Numbered from the stretch's first letter, positions 24,263-37,175 are shown. The stretch: 64,000 nt of DNA from Spirometra erinaceieuropaei (GCA_902702965.1 CACRXP010000014.1:2690594-2754593), one strand, 5' to 3'. Notes: a model not told the origin generated them from the sequence alone. Made by a program: numbers and translations.

Positions 24263-24435
24263 CGTACGATGAGACTTAGAATACCCTCAAAATTGAACAC
24301 TTCATGAGGCTGTTTGAATTCTGGCAACATACCTTCTGCGCTTTTGACGGAGAGACCTATGAACAAAGCGAGGGAACCCCAATGGGCTCAGTGGTCTCCG
24401 GTTTAGTGGCGGAACTAATTCTACAGGAGTAAGAA
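24243..24435 (+). pseudogene. Inverted upstream RT segment of the Penelope-like element
   Basis: The + strand encodes the part of a Penelope-like reverse transcriptase that normally sits directly before the YVDD box. It reads RLEEAYDET, a stop, NTLKIEHFMRLFEFW, then FDGETYEQSEGTPMGS and VVSGLVAELILQE. The next expected residues (a short linker, then SLAF..FWRRYVDD) are found on the opposite strand immediately to the left. The element is thus split into two pieces meeting near 24243-24265 in opposite orientation. An in-frame stop follows LILQE. Confidence 0.88.
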
Positions 24436-24439
24436 GATA

Positions 24440-26910
24440 TTGTCTTTATCCAATTATTTGGACTTATTCCCATCCTCACGTAACTGGCCTTTATTATTTA
24501 CTCTACCATAGAAACTTTTCCCTTAAGGCGCTGCTTTTTGATATCACACTTGTTGCAGACTCTGCTTTCTGCATAGTTCCTGGACGAAGAACAAAGTCGT
24601 TTATGGAATAATCATTTTAGAAACTTAGAAAGATAAATCTGCCTGGAGTGCATTGAGCATACGAAATGTTACTTTTCTGTTCTAGGAGAGGAAAACCACA
24701 ACTGACACTGGCTTGGGTCGAAAAGCATACCATTCCACATATGTTCATAAGCACTGAGTCTGTGTCAGAGGGTGCCGACCCTTCAAGACTTTCGACGGTA
24801 AAGTGCCCATTGCCCGATACAAACGGCAGTTAGATACCACGCACCCATATCGGTTCTACCGTCGCGCTCGTCAACGTTCACTGCGGCGCGGTGACTTATA
24901 AGCGTATTGGTTTACAATTATCTTAGACTTGCAAGGTATCTGTCGCACTTCTTCTCTCACCACTTGCCTGAATCTGATGTTGAGATCAATTCAGGACGAC
25001 AAAATGCGGGCTGAGTGTGTGCGACGCATGTGTACGCATGTTCCAGGCTTCTGCAGAAGACAAAGGAATGTCCTGGGAGTCACGTTCAGAAGGGATTATT
25101 GAACCCGCTTCTCCGCCCAGAGATGGCCGAGTTGGCCTGTCAGTCGGTAAACGTTACAGATACGAATTTTTTGAGCAAGTGCACAAACAAAGGTCAGATT
25201 GTCGCTGTTAACCGACCAAAAAGGTAAATTGGAGATGTGATCGCTAAAACAAGAAGTTGCTTTACCTGACCTTTTGGATTTTCACTCGAACAGATAATTA
25301 GAGGCAGTTACACATATTGTTCTACACTCTATTTCACAAGTTAATAACTGAACTATCAATATGGGTCCACATATCATATTATGATGTCTTTCTGTTATCA
25401 AGTTGCATGCTAATGATCCTTCGATCGGATGCATAGTGGCCGTGTCAGCAGAGCGCAAAAGAAACATGATAAGGGAAAATTTTCCGGCTTCAACGCACCA
25501 GCCAATAGGATGCGTTGAGCTTTCACAGCGGAAACATGGAGCGTCACAAAGCAAAATCAAAAACACGATGTGCCGCGCACATGTGCTAATAGTTTTTTTA
25601 ACATTAACCAACCACTTAGTCGGATGCATAAATGCATCCACTTTTTAATCATTCATGTCCTTTAGATAAGTGAAGCACGGGACGTGATGCTTCCAAGTGT
25701 CGAAAACGCACCTCGAAAATATGCGGCCTTGTGTGTTAAACAACCCTACACAGTATGTTTTTTGCTCCTAATGGAGTTATGAGAGGCTACAACAGGAGTT
25801 TATTTATTAGGCGGTCGTAAAGACCTATTAATTCTTCATCAGTCATGCAATGTGTTTGGTTTATGGGAAATAGAAAAGCCGCCTCTTCTTTAATGTTTGT
25901 ATTAAAGTTGCGCAAACGGGGTTTTAAATCATTAAAAAAATGAATTTCCAGTGCCCTCAGTCGTGTTGCAAAGTGGAATCTGACGTATAGGATCACAGGG
26001 AAACTTAAATACTACTGAAATTCGGTTTCAATCAGACCAACACGCAAATAAAGAAACGTTAAAGGTTTTACATTTGTCCGCGCTCTGAATTTGTTGCGTA
26101 CCTTAGAAGACTACTTGGGTCACCAAATATATGCGCACTGCACTTGACTGTTTGTGTTCAATCATCATGGAACTTTTTAAAAAATTAACTTTTGCATTAA
26201 ACTCTAAAGTGACTCCATTTCTTGGCTTAATTTGTTCGAACAAGGCCAAGGCGACAAATCATGCAGAATTTACTGACGTCATAAATTTCAAGACCTCTCA
26301 TTCAGCTGCACACGGTCATTGCATAGTTATATGGCCTTTGCCTTGTTCAAATTTATTCCGTGAAAACATTGCTTATATTTGTTTATCTTTAAGGGAATCC
26401 CTCATTTAGGAAAGTGTCTCGACTGAATCGTTAGTCTAAAACTACAGAAATAGCAAATTCACCTCTTCTTAGACATGCGTTGCTGCAGTCCAAAGTGGTT
26501 TTACGATGATGGGACGCAAAAACGTAAATGCATGGTGCGTAAATCAGCCAGCGCAAGCAAAATTCTAACGTCCAGAATAAATTTGGAGCGCAGTCTAACT
26601 GGTGATTCCAATGTTTCTGTGCTGCTACTGGTCTGTTTAAAGCAACATTTCGGCAGTATTTAGGTGCCTTTGATGTGCATTCACGTCAAATTTTACTTTG
26701 ATACGCAATTAGAGATATTATAAACTTATTTCCGCTTTGATTAAAACCGGCTCGCACAACGTTACTACGGAAAGAGAGGAGGCGTCGACTTAGCTCGACA
26801 CACAACCAAACCTACGATAACCCTCATTGAAAAGTAGTATGCTCTCACGCCAACCAAATAAGTAAACAGTCACCAAATCCTCTTAAACTAACGTAGGGTG
26901 CTTTAGCAAT
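24440..26910. other. Unannotated spacer
   Basis: I find no continuation of the Penelope-like element and no other family member. Open frames such as 25403-25648 (+) and 26131-26409 (+) lack domains and splice support. A short palindrome GGATGCATAAATGCATCC lies near 25621-25638. Confidence 0.3.
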
Positions 26911-26912
26911 TA

Positions 26913-27545
26913 CAGTAGGTGGGCTAACTCATGAAATGTCAACGAAAATTCTAAAAAGCGTCTCCGTTTCAAAAAGATTAATTAAGTGGGGTCATAAATT
27001 TATTCGTTGTGCAGGAAAATTCTATAATAATTTAGTTGCCTCAAGATAACTGCTTTCGAACTAACTTCTTTTCGGTTGCATGCAAACCTACGCCCTGTAA
27101 AAAATGATTTCTTATGTAGTATACGTTTTTCTCATTGATTGTCAGTGCCCTTAGAAACATCAAGCATATTTCCTAAAAAAACATGCATAAAAATATTCAT
27201 TTCCCTGCTCACTTGGTAGAAAATGGCGTCCTCTCACAATTACACACTCGAAGAAATGGTATACTTTGGTTCCGAAATGGTTCTTACTGTGATACGTTTT
27301 GATATCGTGAAGTGGCCGTTCATAAATCGTCATGTCTCTGAATTTACCAGTGTAGCTTTTGGAGTTTAAATTATGATTCAAATCTTCAGCTAGATATTAT
27401 AAACGCCATGTAGTCCCCTCCTTATACCGTAAATAAGTGTAAAATTTTTTGTACGTGGAAAATATATGGCTTGTATTTTGGAAACCCTTAATGCAAGTAC
27501 AACGGCAGATCGATTTCAATTTTATTCGGAAATTGAAAAAGTTGT
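26913..27545 (+). mobile_element. TIR-A transposon, left arm plus core, right arm missing (copy 8)
   Basis: The tip CAGTAGGTGGGCTAACTCAT is a perfect match to the family consensus and follows TA at 26911-26912. The arm and core are present, including the AAATATATGGCTTGTA motif and a decayed CGGCAGATCG block. The copy stops abruptly near 27545, at about the core to right-arm junction. Confidence 0.85.
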
Positions 27546-30018
27546 TGTTCAGTTTTTTTATCTGAGAGCTGCTTGAGTATTGTGCTTGCACTGCTACTTT
27601 GTATATGACAGGTGCTTTTGGTACTTTTTGCTAAAGTACGCTATGCTTGAATCTACTATCACGTAACTCTGAAATCTTGCTGGCGGTGATTTTTTCCCGC
27701 GATCTCAGCACTGTCGGCGCTTTTATCTCAAGTCGACAAGTTATGGCAAAACGTGATCGAATAGAAACATAGCAATAAAGCTGTCATGTTTCGACCTAAC
27801 GTCTGACTAAGTAGTCAAGATTTATAACTGTATCGTTTTCGGTACACCCGACCGTTTTCAGTGATGCCGAAAAATTTACCAATCACACCGAGCCCACGTC
27901 TATACATTTTTATAGGTTTTTAAAATACTTTTCTTAAGCACAACAGTGCTACCATGTAAGTTGCCTTACAGCATGCGTCCTTACACAGAGTTGTTTTCTT
28001 AATCTCAAACCTATTTTCATACGTCGAAAGCGACAAAAATATCTCCCCGCAGTAGACAGTAGATTAGTGTAGTCTACTAAACCCAATGTTCACCGAAGTA
28101 AAAGGACTGCCCGTTTAGTATATCCTACTGACAGGCCTTGTTGTGGGCGGCGAGAGGCATACTGCCCTCTTTATAGATCGCTTGTATTTACAGGGATATA
28201 TTCGAGGGATAGACTGGTCGGGACAACAGGTGGCTTAACTTGTCGGTGCAGATTATAGAACTTTTTAGAGCAAATACCCAATCAAAAGACATATTATCTC
28301 CAGCTGCTGACCACATTTCAGTAAGGCCTGCGCATCTTTTGTTGTCGGCTAGTGCTAAAGCCGTTTTTATGGGCAGTTTCATGCAACATATGTAAGAACA
28401 TCGTGGGACCATAAAAATATTTTTACCTTAACAAATCTAAATGTATGTCTACTAGTGTAACGTGTAATAAGTTTCTTTTAGCGGTGCCAGCCGCTTCACA
28501 GGGTCTAGACTAAAAAATATGAGCTAACAGAAGTGCCAACTGGCTTTACAGTCCTCAGGCTTACGCGCCCTGCTGTACTAGCCCTTTTCAAACGTTTGCG
28601 CGGTTACTGCAGCCCACAGGACTAAAACTGCCTAATGGACCAGAAGGAGATTAAGCACTGTGTCGTTTAAATTTCCTAAGCTTCTGCATTGCGGCGTTTC
28701 GTATATGAGGCTGGAAGTCAGCTCTCTACTTGGGAAGAACAGGCGGGAAATTTTTTGCGGCGGCGTCACTTGGACTGTAAGCTAGGGCATTAGATTTCAG
28801 ATTAAGCATGGCTTGGGTTGTTTAAAATTGATTATATCACTGACTAGTTTGTTGGCCGAACTAAATCCAAAAATACTGCCGTCGCAATAATCGCCAGCAG
28901 CATGTACATTACCTCAGCTAACGTGCGCACGAAACATGTTAAATCGGGAAAGGATTATGAGAGAAATCCATGATAATCGCATTCAGTTGTTATCTTCAAT
29001 TACTCATTCTTTTTAATTCAATTTCATCAAACTCTCGCTGGAACACTAACGTCTTCATGTTAGATATTGCTGTTTTGATAGGAGTACTCCAACAGTGTTA
29101 ACCACACGGCTTTGTAAATGTAGGTGTGCTCTGTAATCAAAGATGCTTAAGAATCTTACCAACTTAGGTCCAAATTAATTAATTTACTATTCGCAGTTTT
29201 AAATTTTAATTATACTTTATCATCCTCCAGGGAGAAATTGTTTATCGCTGTCCATTTGGCCGTTTTAGTTTAAGTGGAGTTTTTAATAACAGTAGTCTAG
29301 GACTGATGCATAAAATATGTGCTTTAACGCTGAAGTGGTACAGAAATGTTAGTCATTTAGGTCATTTTATTGCAAATAGTTAAAAGCCGGAGGCCGAAAC
29401 GTTGCACGGATGTAAAGACTTTAATTGCATTATCGCCTATATATTCTGGTATGTTAATTAGTCGGAAAGCGAGTAGGTCAATTTTTAAACCTCAATAAGT
29501 CCTGCCTGCGAAAAACGTTCCCTACATGGACTTATAGAGGCCGTATTAAAATTTCTATTTAGTCCTGCTGAGAATGGTACAGGTGCCTCAGAAATTCATC
29601 GATAGACGCACACAATTCGTCTTTATATGAAATACGTTGAGCTTAAGCCTTAAACCTAGATATCTTGCACTAAGATGTGAACTGTTTTTGTGTAGACGCG
29701 CACTGAAATATCTTTCTCAGTGTTTCGATGCACTAAACGATAAAACACGAGATATTACTCATTTTTGCTGCTACTTATACGCGAATTAAAAAACCACGAT
29801 TGTTATCCACATTCTTTCTTTTACTTGTCAATCAACCGAATGTTTAAACCAAGCAGGCATGAATTTTTAAGTTATAGTTTGATTCTGATGGCCAACAGTA
29901 GCTGTTAGAGATTGAACAAAGTTCATAACCTCTCATGGTGAGAGAACAGCTTATCACCCAGTTAGAGATATTCGGCAATCACATTTACTGGTTAAATAAC
30001 TTGTAATCAACAAGAAGG
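27546..30018. other. Unannotated spacer
   Basis: No gene is recognised. An AAAGCCGGAGGCCGAAACGT segment near 29384-29403 resembles phrases found in Penelope-like terminal repeats but is too short to call. Nothing else stands out. Confidence 0.3.
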
Positions 30019-30020
30019 TA

Positions 30021-30551
30021 AGATGTGGTTATGTAGCCGCACCTGATGGACACAGTACTGTTGGCCTACTTAATTATTTTGAGTTGGTGTGATTACGCTG
30101 GCATGTTGTTGCTGTGCGTTACGGTGTGTGTTTCGTTAGCAGCCTTATTTCCTTGTTGTCGCATCTACCTTTATCGGCCCAATACCAGTGGTCCGTTTTG
30201 ACTTCTGTCCCATCGTCACCTTTTGACTTTCGCGTTGGATGTTTCAGGGCTAAGGTCTAGGGCTGGAGTTAAGGATTAGAGTTAGGAGTCAGGTCTTAGG
30301 GTTAGGAATAGGGTTAGGGGATTAGAGCTTTTGCCTAGCGGTTAGGGTTGGGGTCAGGAGTTAGGAAAACTATTTCTCAACCACTCAAAGTACAACCGCG
30401 CATTCCCAGTTGCCATTCTTTTGCATACCACTACTTGACCTCGTCGCCTGTGAGTTCCCCGGTCCCACCTGTCAAAACCCCTATTACCACCGTCCTGTAT
30501 TAAAATTTACTGGGGTTTGTTTACCTCAGGCACGGCAACATAACCAAGTCT
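30021..30551 (+). mobile_element. R4 element, copy 1: small inverted-repeat element with a telomere-like core
   Basis: The left terminus (30021-30049, AGATGTGGTTATGTAGCCGC then ACCTGATGG) is matched in reverse complement by the right terminus (30521-30550; its complement reads GACTTGGTTATGTTGCCGTG then CCTGAGG). The inside holds a degenerate TTAGGG tract at about 30246-30365, then a block containing CGCATTCCCAGTTGCCATTC and CTCGTCGCCTGTGAGTTCCC. The same termini, tract and block recur, inverted, at 40854-41193. There is no coding capacity. Miniature inverted-repeat elements of DNA transposons have this form; the superfamily is not identified. Confidence 0.75.
30246..30365 (+). repeat. Degenerate telomere-like (TTAGGG) tract inside R4 copy 1
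   Basis: The tract has repeated TTAGGG-like units with frequent variants, such as GTTAGGAGTCAGG, TTAGGGTTAGGAATAGGG and TTAGGGTTGGGG. TTAGGG is the telomere repeat of many animals including flatworms. Its position inside inverted termini argues that it was spread as part of a mobile element. Confidence 0.8.
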
Positions 30552-31095
30552 GACCGAAAAGGGTCTGGCAATAGCACTTTAGTAAGTAGTCAAAGCGGAG
30601 GAATTTTGACTATTTGGTTAAATCTTGCGGAAATAGCGCAAAAGCAAGAGACACCGTCTAGCAAGCACATTTTTAAAGTTAATCATTATTCCTGTTTAGG
30701 CACAGTTTTATCCCATCTGAGAAAGTGATAATATTGGAAAATGTTTACAAATAACTGGACAGGGCTAATTTTTTAAAACCCGAGAAAGTGGCCTTCTAAA
30801 AAGCGGTACAAAAGATCAAACCGGAAATGTAAGTAGAAGGTGGAATAATAGAGTCCAGAATACTGCCTCTAGCCCTTGGCCGTCTGATGTAATGTTGAAA
30901 ACAGTCCTGTGGTCGTCGTCGATGCAGCATTCATATCTGAAACGGTCGGCTTCTTGTTGATGTAGGTGAGCTCTTACTTTTTTCTTGTGGAATGCGGGTA
31001 TCTGTCCCGCTTTCGGAGTTTCGACTGCCGAGTAGTAGCAGAGACTGTGGTCTAAAGGACTGAAGGAATTTAGAACAGGTATAAGGAGCAGCTTA

Positions 31096-31340
31096 TCAAA
31101 TATAATTTAATCCACAAAAAATAGACAGCAGCAATTTGACTAAAATCGGATAAAGCATAAAAACTGAGAAAGCATGAGAATTTTTGGGAGTGTTACGAGG
31201 GGTGTCCATCAGACCTTTTAAAATGGAAACTGAAGTGCTGGAGCTCTCCATCATAGAGGAGGTTCTCGAGTGCTTTTTATGGTCCGTACTATCAAAGGAT
31301 TGTGCCACATTAATGGTCTGTAGTGCCTTGACATAATTAT
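31096..31340 (-). pseudogene. Possible LINE reverse-transcriptase scrap
   Basis: On minus, a 70-residue frame contains NVAQSFDSTDHKKHSRTSSM and then SVSILKGLMDTPRN. This resembles the A(Q/K)AFDSV(D/S)H motif and following helix of LINE reverse transcriptases (palm motif A). Nothing else of the domain is readable, so the call rests on one motif and is tentative. Confidence 0.35.
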
Positions 31341-31383
31341 AACCTCTCTATCAGCACGGTCAAAATTAATCTACATACCATTA

Positions 31384-31545
31384 CCGACAAAGGGTCTTGG
31401 AATTCCAACCAACAGGTCGCGGGATCGCGCACTAGGTGTCCCACAGTTTGGGGTTGGATATGACTGGCTGACGACTAATAAGCCAAAAATGGCCATTTCA
31501 GTATCCCTTGTCTTTTTGCTAATGTTATTCTGGTGATAGGCAGAT
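31384..31545 (+). repeat. tRNA-derived SINE, 5'-truncated copy
   Basis: It matches the SINE body at 46410-46560 and the minus copy at 45980-46100: GGTCGCGGGATCGCG replaces the box-B region, followed by CACAGTTTGGGGTTGGATAT, GACTGGCTGACGACTAATAA and AAATGGCCATTTCAG. Box B is degenerate and box A is absent, so it is transcriptionally dead. Confidence 0.7.
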
Positions 31546-31764
31546 GGGAAATTAATGACGATGGGCGGGAAAGGCGCGAGAGAAGACTAAGCGCTTCAAG
31601 GCATTTCATAGATGCAGTAATGACTTTTTTCTTCCAAAGATGAGTTCTGCTTTAAATGAGGCGCAAATCAAGGTCAGCAATAAGGCAAGAATGAAGCAGG
31701 GACAAGGCTCTGACTACTTACGTATGTAGCCATGCTACGAGTATACTGCTGAAGAGTAAAAGGT

Positions 31765-31850
31765 GCGATCGTCGAAATAGGAAGTTTGTCGGTCTGACGT
31801 TTCGGATTAACACTCGAACCCATTATCAGAAACAGTCAAATATAACAGTG
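31765..31850 (-). repeat. Possible Penelope-like terminal fragment
   Basis: The + strand reads TGACGTTTCGGATTAACACT then CGAACCCATTATCAGAAACAG. It parallels the flank at 23205-23285 (AACTTTCAGACTCGTACAGG, AGTCCATCGTCAG, then CAGAAACAG). The similarity is short and the call is tentative. Confidence 0.35.
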
Positions 31851-32249
31851 ATGGGACACAAATAGTGCAGTAATTAAAGGATTCAGTTAATGGTCTATCT
31901 CCATGTTCGACAAGGACGAGCATCTCGGAGGAGGTGACAAGTACGAGGTCTGCGACTTACTTGACAGGTAGTTCTTTTGAATATATATCCCAAATTCAGA
32001 ACCCAGCAGGAAAGGGGAAGGCTGGTTACCATGGAGGTGCCCCTATCACTGTGGCGCGCAGAGCGCGACCAGCATTGGCTAGGCATAGAAAGTTCGTTGG
32101 CTACAGGCTTTCACCGCCCTGTGAATTGCTGTCTCACATTTGCACAAACCTTACCCACCAACACCCTGGCGGCTTTAGCGCCCATATCTACGCCTACGTC
32201 TTGCAAGTCTCAACCAACTGAGTTGATTTTTTTGCGATGCAAATGAAAC

Positions 32250-35200
32250 GCATGCTAGGACCTCTAAACGGTCTCAAGCGGTTGTTGGATGTCGCAGTGC
32301 TTTATTTACTTCCAAGGGATGGGCCGGGTCACAACTCGGTGGTTCTCTAACAAAGACCGCGGTCATTGCCTCTACCTATTAGCTTCACTTCGGAACAAAT
32401 CCATAGCTAAAACAAGTCTGTCGAATTTGCATGGACACCAGACACGATCCAGTACATACTGGATTTAACCAGTTACTATTTTTTTCTGTCACATTTTTTC
32501 ATTACCGGCTCACCCATTGTCCTGCCAAATTCACCAAAGCCTTGCGTTTATCCTTCCAGCCAGTCTGTATACCTAATCAATATTTATACAGTCCCGTCAA
32601 GTGTTCGCACAGAGCTGTTTTGATTCGTTTCCTTTACCAGTTAACCTTCTGGGTTATTTATTTAACCGTGGGCAAAAACTGCCAGTAAGAGAGAGTTAGC
32701 ATCTGCTTCCTGACTATGTTTTTATTATACAATTTGCCCAAACGTCAAATTTACCCTGATCGCTCCCAATTCTACTTAACTGCATTTCAGATCTTGCAAT
32801 GCCTGTAAATTGAAAAATAAGAATAGTCTCTTTAAACTATTTTCATACCGCACTCAAAAGAATAAAACCAACGAAAGGCTACTGTGCAAACTGCATAAAG
32901 ACACAGAATATTTAAAAAGGTGAAATTTACACACCAATGGCTGTTTGATTCTGTTCTAATGTATCGAGAAATGATTTCAGCTGTTTGCTTCAGAGTCTGG
33001 ACAATCGAATTCAAAGAACTAGGTTATGGGTGGCATCTGCATACTGTACGATACTTTAATTGCCAACACCGACTGTATATGTGAATAAGATCCCCGTTTC
33101 GTGGTGCTCTGTATCTTTCCTCCCCCCTGGTCGAACGTGGGGATGATCGGTAGTCACGACAGCCTTCATACCCTGGTTATCTCCTGCCAAAATAATATGT
33201 AAAACCACAAAAGGTACGGAGTATACCGCTTGGTGGTTGAATGATCTGCCGATCTGTATCGGGGCTCCATGCACCTGATCTCATGTGTGATCATCGCCTA
33301 AGCTCACGGTCACAACGATGACACAGACTTATATGTCTCCGGCCAACGTGACACGGACTATGGATCTGGCCTCTGAATAGCCATTCACTGTTCATCTGTT
33401 TGTGGTCGCAGCAGTCGGCTGTTTCTTTTGACATATTTATCCTCTTTAGAGCAGCAATAAAGTCGGTAGGCATATTTCCACTTATCCGATTTAGAAAGGC
33501 GTTTTTTTGGCCTCAACATGTGCGGACGGATTGTGGGGTCAAGCCTGCTCAAACGGCACAATGAAGGTAACCATGCAGACTACCTTTACTTACAGAAGGC
33601 CTATTTCCTGTTGAATGGACTCTTGAGCATGCTTCTTCGGGGGTATTCAACCGCTCGTAATAAACGGTCATAGACGCCCCTTACAGCTTGTTGCTGATTC
33701 GTTTGGCGACTACCGAGGGAGAACCAAAGAGTATCCGATCTCTGAACATGCCTTTACTCTTTATATGCCGCCTGGCGGTCCAATTTCGCCTACTGTTTGT
33801 ACGCATCCGAGTATCAATTTAAGGTGGCGTTCAGTTTGTTGGCCTTATCGCGGGATCGACTGCGATCACTTCATTTTTTTCATAGGAACATCAGTCTAGA
33901 TACAGCACAGACGCTCGCAGAACGACAATACATGCATATCTGATTGAGATTCGGTGTTGGTAACCATTTCTGCTTACAAGGATATTTCACACAAAATAAT
34001 CAGGGCATTCTGTAAAATAATCTATTCAAGCAGGAGAATTTAGCCAAGTGTGACAGATTTCGCATTTGAGTAAATCCACATGAAAAGCAGTCCGACTACC
34101 AAACTTTTGCAAAACCAACACATGGCTAAACTCATGGATCATTGAGTTAAGTGGTCCGATGTGTCTGAAAAATATTGCTTGAATGTGAATGTGATAGTGA
34201 CTAGCAGAAAAACATAGCGTCAAACTCCTAGTGTTTTATTTGCTCCTGGTTGGTCAACTTTGCGGCGGTCGTCGCAGAAAATTATAATTACATCAGTTAC
34301 ACGCACATGTTTTCCTGGTTTCCAGCACTTCTGCTAACTCAATTCTATCTCCTCGAAAGAAGGCGTAAAAAATACTTTCCCTTACAAACTGGGCATAATA
34401 ACGCAGTTGCACTCCTAGAAAATCGGTTGTGAACCCCTGGAGAGATCCCTTATTTTACATCTGACAGCTGATAACTTAAATTCAGAACGAGAGCCTCGGA
34501 GTGATCGGTTTAACTCCATCCGCTGCAACGGAAATTCATTTAGGAGTCTTAAGAAAATTCCTGAAATTTTTGTTTTTGGATTTCGTTCGTATAAAAGCAT
34601 TGCAATGAGAGAAATCCCTCGGGTAAAAGAAGTAATCACGAAAGTATTCTCGAAAAGGAGGCATGCCTAGCAAAGATTCTGACTGATGCCTAGAGCAATC
34701 ATCGCTATTTCTATAGTTTATACGACACAAAAAATTTAATTATTTGGCTGGATTTGGAAAAGGTTATGTCGGGTAAGTGACGATGATCAGTAGTTTTCTG
34801 GTGGCAGTTCTCTGGTTCCAGAGAGGCATTTCTGTCCAAATGCTTTTTAGACGAAGGCGTAGGAGCTACCAGTAGACAACAACCCAAAAAAGTAAACTAA
34901 ACGTGATTTGTTTACTGTTTTAATGAATAGGTCAACCACTCTGCATTTTAAACTGTAGAAGGGCAGACTGTTTCAGCTTGAAAAGTATACCTCAGCCTAC
35001 ATGAACTTCTTCTCGCTTGTTGTCCGGCAAAAGGTTAAGGCTTTATAGCTTATAAGATTGCTTTGTTAAACCAAAGCATAACAGATGAAAACCTTTCAAA
35101 AACTCTAAGTCCCTCGCACACAGAGGGGGTGGAAGTTGAAATTCCAGTGAGTGACGTCCTCATTAGAGGCCTAATATGCTTGAACGACTGTTCCGTCAAC

Positions 35201-35920
35201 TAGTTTACTGCATGGCGAAAGGCTGATATCGACTAAACTATTTCATTCAACCGGCTGTACCCTTAGAGGACAGAGACAGTCACTCTCAACAAGTACTTGC
35301 CGACTGACTCAGCATTGACGCACCTGGTGACGGATTTGGATCGCCGTTGTAGATGAGTCCGGTTCATGCGTAAATTGATTACCTCGCATCTGTCCACTCT
35401 TAATCGTCATATGCGGTACGTCAGGCTACGATACAACTAACTGATAAGGTAAGTAGTATATCTCAATAAATGTTAACGTCATTTATAAAGTCTGCTTCCG
35501 ATCAGAAAGGGCTATTTAGATCAGCTTATAATGTTGGTTAGCGAGTAATCCAATCCTTGACAATTTCAGCCGCGCTGGTATGTTCTATTTGGAGTGCGCT
35601 TCTTTTCAATCACATGGAAAAATCACACTGGTTAAAAGTGAGCACTAAATTAGTGTTGATTTTTATCTTTTTGTTTTCCACGTCTTAATAGGTCCAAATA
35701 TTCCCATGTTACATTTTAAAGGTCAATTTAACAAACACGTGTTTTTGGGAACTCATCAGTAGGGCGATATAGTCACTTAGAAATTAGAAATATGTGCGCA
35801 CAATATTCTTTGGACTAACCTATTAAGTTTATAATCTGCGCGCATCTTCAAAAACATAAAAACTGAGGTTGACGAACTTATGATATCCGGGTCGATAAAC
35901 TGAGAAGACTAGACCCAGAC
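32250..35920. other. Unannotated spacer
   Basis: Several open frames of 60-95 codons occur on both strands, none with a known domain. I see no copy of TIR-A, R2, R4 or the SINE. It is the longest stretch without any assigned element. Confidence 0.3.
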
Positions 35921-35929
35921 TCGTAGCTT

Positions 35930-36330
35930 GCGATTCGCATAGGAGAAACTTTCCACAGTTTTGACTTTCAAGGAGGAGCCGTCTCACTGCGGGATACCTC
36001 AGGGACAGAACGTCTCACACCTGGGGCTTGGTGCTCAGATTTCAACTCCACCAACAGGCATCTAGGCCCTCCTGCGGCCTATAAAGCCGTACGTCAATAA
36101 ATATGCCTTTAAGAATACCGAACAAACACGACCCGCTGACTAAGTTAGCAAAAGGGGAGAACAAACGTAACTAATCCCAATGGAGGTGACGACACACAAC
36201 ATAGGAGGCAACCAACATTCACAGTCGACGGCCAGTCGGTCAAGACAGCAATCGAACGAAAATATCGATCTACCCAAGGCCAACTTATTAGGCTGTATAC
36301 TCAAAATTCTAATCGATTTTTACACTAAAC
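35930..36330 (+). pseudogene. Possible LINE reverse-transcriptase fragment
   Basis: Frames on + give LAIRIGETFHS, then TFKEEPSHCGIPQG (the G(I/V)PQG motif of LINE reverse transcriptases), then ISTPPTG. After a gap comes PTFTVDGQSVKTAIERKY, reminiscent of the segment before the L-G-V motif. The order and spacing fit a Jockey/CR1-like protein, but frames shift repeatedly and the YADD box is not found. The 124-codon frame starting at 36180 overlaps this stretch in another frame. Confidence 0.4.
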
Positions 36331-36599
36331 GCTATGATAATGAATTCGGTGAGCACCTCTTTTTTCTCAAAAATAAAAACAGTCAGTCACCATATGCCAC
36401 GTCGCCATCCTCCAACGACATCTGTTTTCAACTAAAAATGATTTGCCAAATTGTCCGCTATAATTTTTCAATTGCTTACAGCTTTCTTCATTATAAACCA
36501 TCTGTCGAATCTGAGTTATCAAAAAATCCAATGTACTTTCGGCAAGTTTTGTAGCATCACCTATGCGACCGATGTCGCCGATTCATGCAATAAACTGGG

Positions 36600-37175
36600 G
36601 CATTAGTAGGCAGCAATGAGAGTGCAGAGTCATTAGGGTAGAAAATGGACGGTTGGGATGTAGCAGTTACAATCAGTTTTACGCCCAACGTAAGCATGAT
36701 GGATCAGTGTGTTTTGAGGCTTTTTGAGCGTAAGGCAAGGATAATCACAGGTCATCCGATTCTCTATTAATCCAAAAAACGTTTTACAAACACTATCCAC
36801 TTTGCTTGTAGGATGCTGCCGTAAATTGGCAATGAATTAATTCAGAGAGTCTACAGCCGAATTTCAACACCCATAAGAGGTGTAGTTTCCTGGTTTGTCC
36901 CTCGATTAAGGTTGAAAAACTGTTTATTCATAATCCGCGTGCTTTTACTGTTAATCAGTGCGACAACTTTATTGCCATTATTTTATTATTAGATGGGCTT
37001 TTGAAATTTAGTCGTCGTCTTTGGGTGCTTAGACCTTATTTATTTTGTAAACTGCCATTTTGGCAAATAGTATACGATAAAAAGGGTGGATCTCATAGGA
37101 TGCTAGTCTAAAAGGAGCAACTCGTTGTCGACTAAGAAGAATAACTCAGGTGAGGATACGATATTGATTTTTAAA
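36600..37175. other. Unannotated AT-rich spacer
   Basis: Nothing is recognised here. Confidence 0.35.

Noticed and set aside
25621..25638. Palindrome GGATGCATAAATGCATCC
   Set aside because: A single short near-perfect palindrome is expected by chance in 64 kb and has no associated structure.
36180..36554. 124-codon + open frame
   Set aside because: Its residues show no domain, and the preceding LINE-like reading lies in a different frame over part of it.
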